A DNA stretch of 64,000 nt, from the NCBI GenBank assembly GCA_963585895.1, contig OY757904.1, forward strand, positions 22,202,793 through 22,266,792, written 5' to 3'. Positions 63,365-64,000 of this stretch are shown here, one piece after another (position 1 is the first letter of the stretch; every line of letters begins with the position of its first letter). Source of the stretch: Sepioteuthis lessoniana (lineage: Eukaryota; Mollusca; Cephalopoda; Myopsida; Loliginidae). A program made the translations under genes and the position numbers. Under the pieces are notes generated by a model, which had not been told where the DNA came from, searched no databases, and saw only the letters and a list, made by a program, of their open reading frames with translations.

Positions 63365-64000
63365 ACACTTTTGAAGAAGTAGGTAAAGATAATTAATATG
63401 AGCTGCTCCTTCTTACGTAACTACTATTATTTTGATTATTTGACGAACTGAGTTCAAACTCCGGTTGATGCAGTTTGCTTTCTCTACGAAAAAATGCTAT
63501 AAGAAAAGGCATGAATTCCACTTTTTCACTCAGCTATGATTAAATCACAGAGCAGAGTGTACATTTGATTATAGATCAGGTTAGGGATTGTTTCTTACTG
63601 CTGCTACCATGTAGCCCAGATATATATGTCGTATGTTACTTAGACAGATATAGACAAATGCCATGGAGAAAGATCCTTAATCTGTTATCGTGAGTATGCA
63701 ATCGATCATGGGAAATGCCTACGTCCAATTTCCTTAAGACAAAAGTAATCCTTGGATTATCTCTAAATCCATTATTTTGATTTAGAACTATCCTTCTTCT
63801 GTTTCCTAAATCCATTATGTTGATTTAGTAATCTTCTTCTTGCGTGAAAGAAGAGCATTGAAAGACAACTGTGTGAAGCTGCAACTCAATTTGTCTCTTT
63901 CAGAATACACATAGAAGAAGTAATTGGCAAATAGAAGGGTAAATTTGAATATTTCTTTCTTTCATCGTTATTTATCTTTTTGTCGACTCCTGACTCTATA
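63365..64000. other. Mostly unassigned sequence
   Basis: 63430-63560 may be a decayed SINE (GAGTTCAAACTCCGGTTG, AAAGGCATGAATTCCACT, AGCTATGATTAAATCACAG). Near 63760-63825 TAAATCCATTATTTTGATTT and TAAATCCATTATGTTGATTT form a short direct repeat. No gene. Confidence 0.4.

Overview
This is a eukaryotic, almost certainly animal, non-genic window. It is AT-rich and full of (AT)n, (GA)n, (CA)n, (TATC)n and (TTTC)n microsatellites. It carries several families of tRNA-derived SINEs and decayed copies of most animal transposon classes: a Ty3/Gypsy LTR element, solo LTRs, Tx1/L1-like and RTE-like LINEs, a Penelope-like element, mariner and Tc1. No host protein-coding gene with recognisable exons was found. 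The mix, especially the many tRNA-derived SINEs sharing a common tail, would fit a lophotrochozoan such as a cephalopod mollusc. That is an inference from repeat style, not from a marker gene.

Layout. 1-15.3 kb: SINE-A, -B, -C and repeat-E copies, a solo LTR splitting a SINE-B, three imperfect or near-perfect inverted repeats, and microsatellites. 15.3-27.8 kb: a nested stack. A Tc1-like fragment is followed by a mariner transposase 3' end. A Ty3/Gypsy element on the minus strand (177-bp LTRs, gag and pol broken by frameshifts) sits inside that mariner. A Tx1-like LINE (minus) sits in the Gypsy 5' LTR with a 17-bp target duplication. A further LTR-like block sits in the Gypsy RNase H region. 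28.0-31.1 kb: a 5'-truncated Penelope-like element with the longest open frame of the window (YRDD reverse transcriptase, Cys cluster, GIY-YIG endonuclease). It is followed by a hammerhead-ribozyme-like fold and then an RTE LINE 3' fragment. 31-38.5 kb: SINE and repeat-E fragments, a solo LTR embedded in (AT)n, and microsatellites. 38.9-40.3 kb: a 135-bp tandem array. 41.3-42.3 kb: a second solo LTR embedded in (AT)n. 42.5-47.4 kb: repeat-E and SINE fragments, a large GT/GA microsatellite cluster and a probable LTR. 47.4-49.0 kb: nine 175-bp tandem units, each holding a tRNA-like SINE. 49.4-51.4 kb: a mariner with both terminal inverted repeats and a Tc1-like DD34E transposase pseudogene. 51.4-64 kb: sparse decayed repeats, an antisense RTE reverse transcriptase fragment, mariner fragments, and a GC-rich block of unknown origin.

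Nothing here forms a working pathway. The biology is one of transposons inserting into transposons, (AT)n tracts serving as insertion sites, and a dispersed repeat (E) whose internal segment was expanded into two separate satellites. The most interesting signals are the hammerhead-like fold downstream of the Penelope-like frame and the SINE-bearing satellite. Family names SINE-A to SINE-D and repeat E are labels used only in this annotation.
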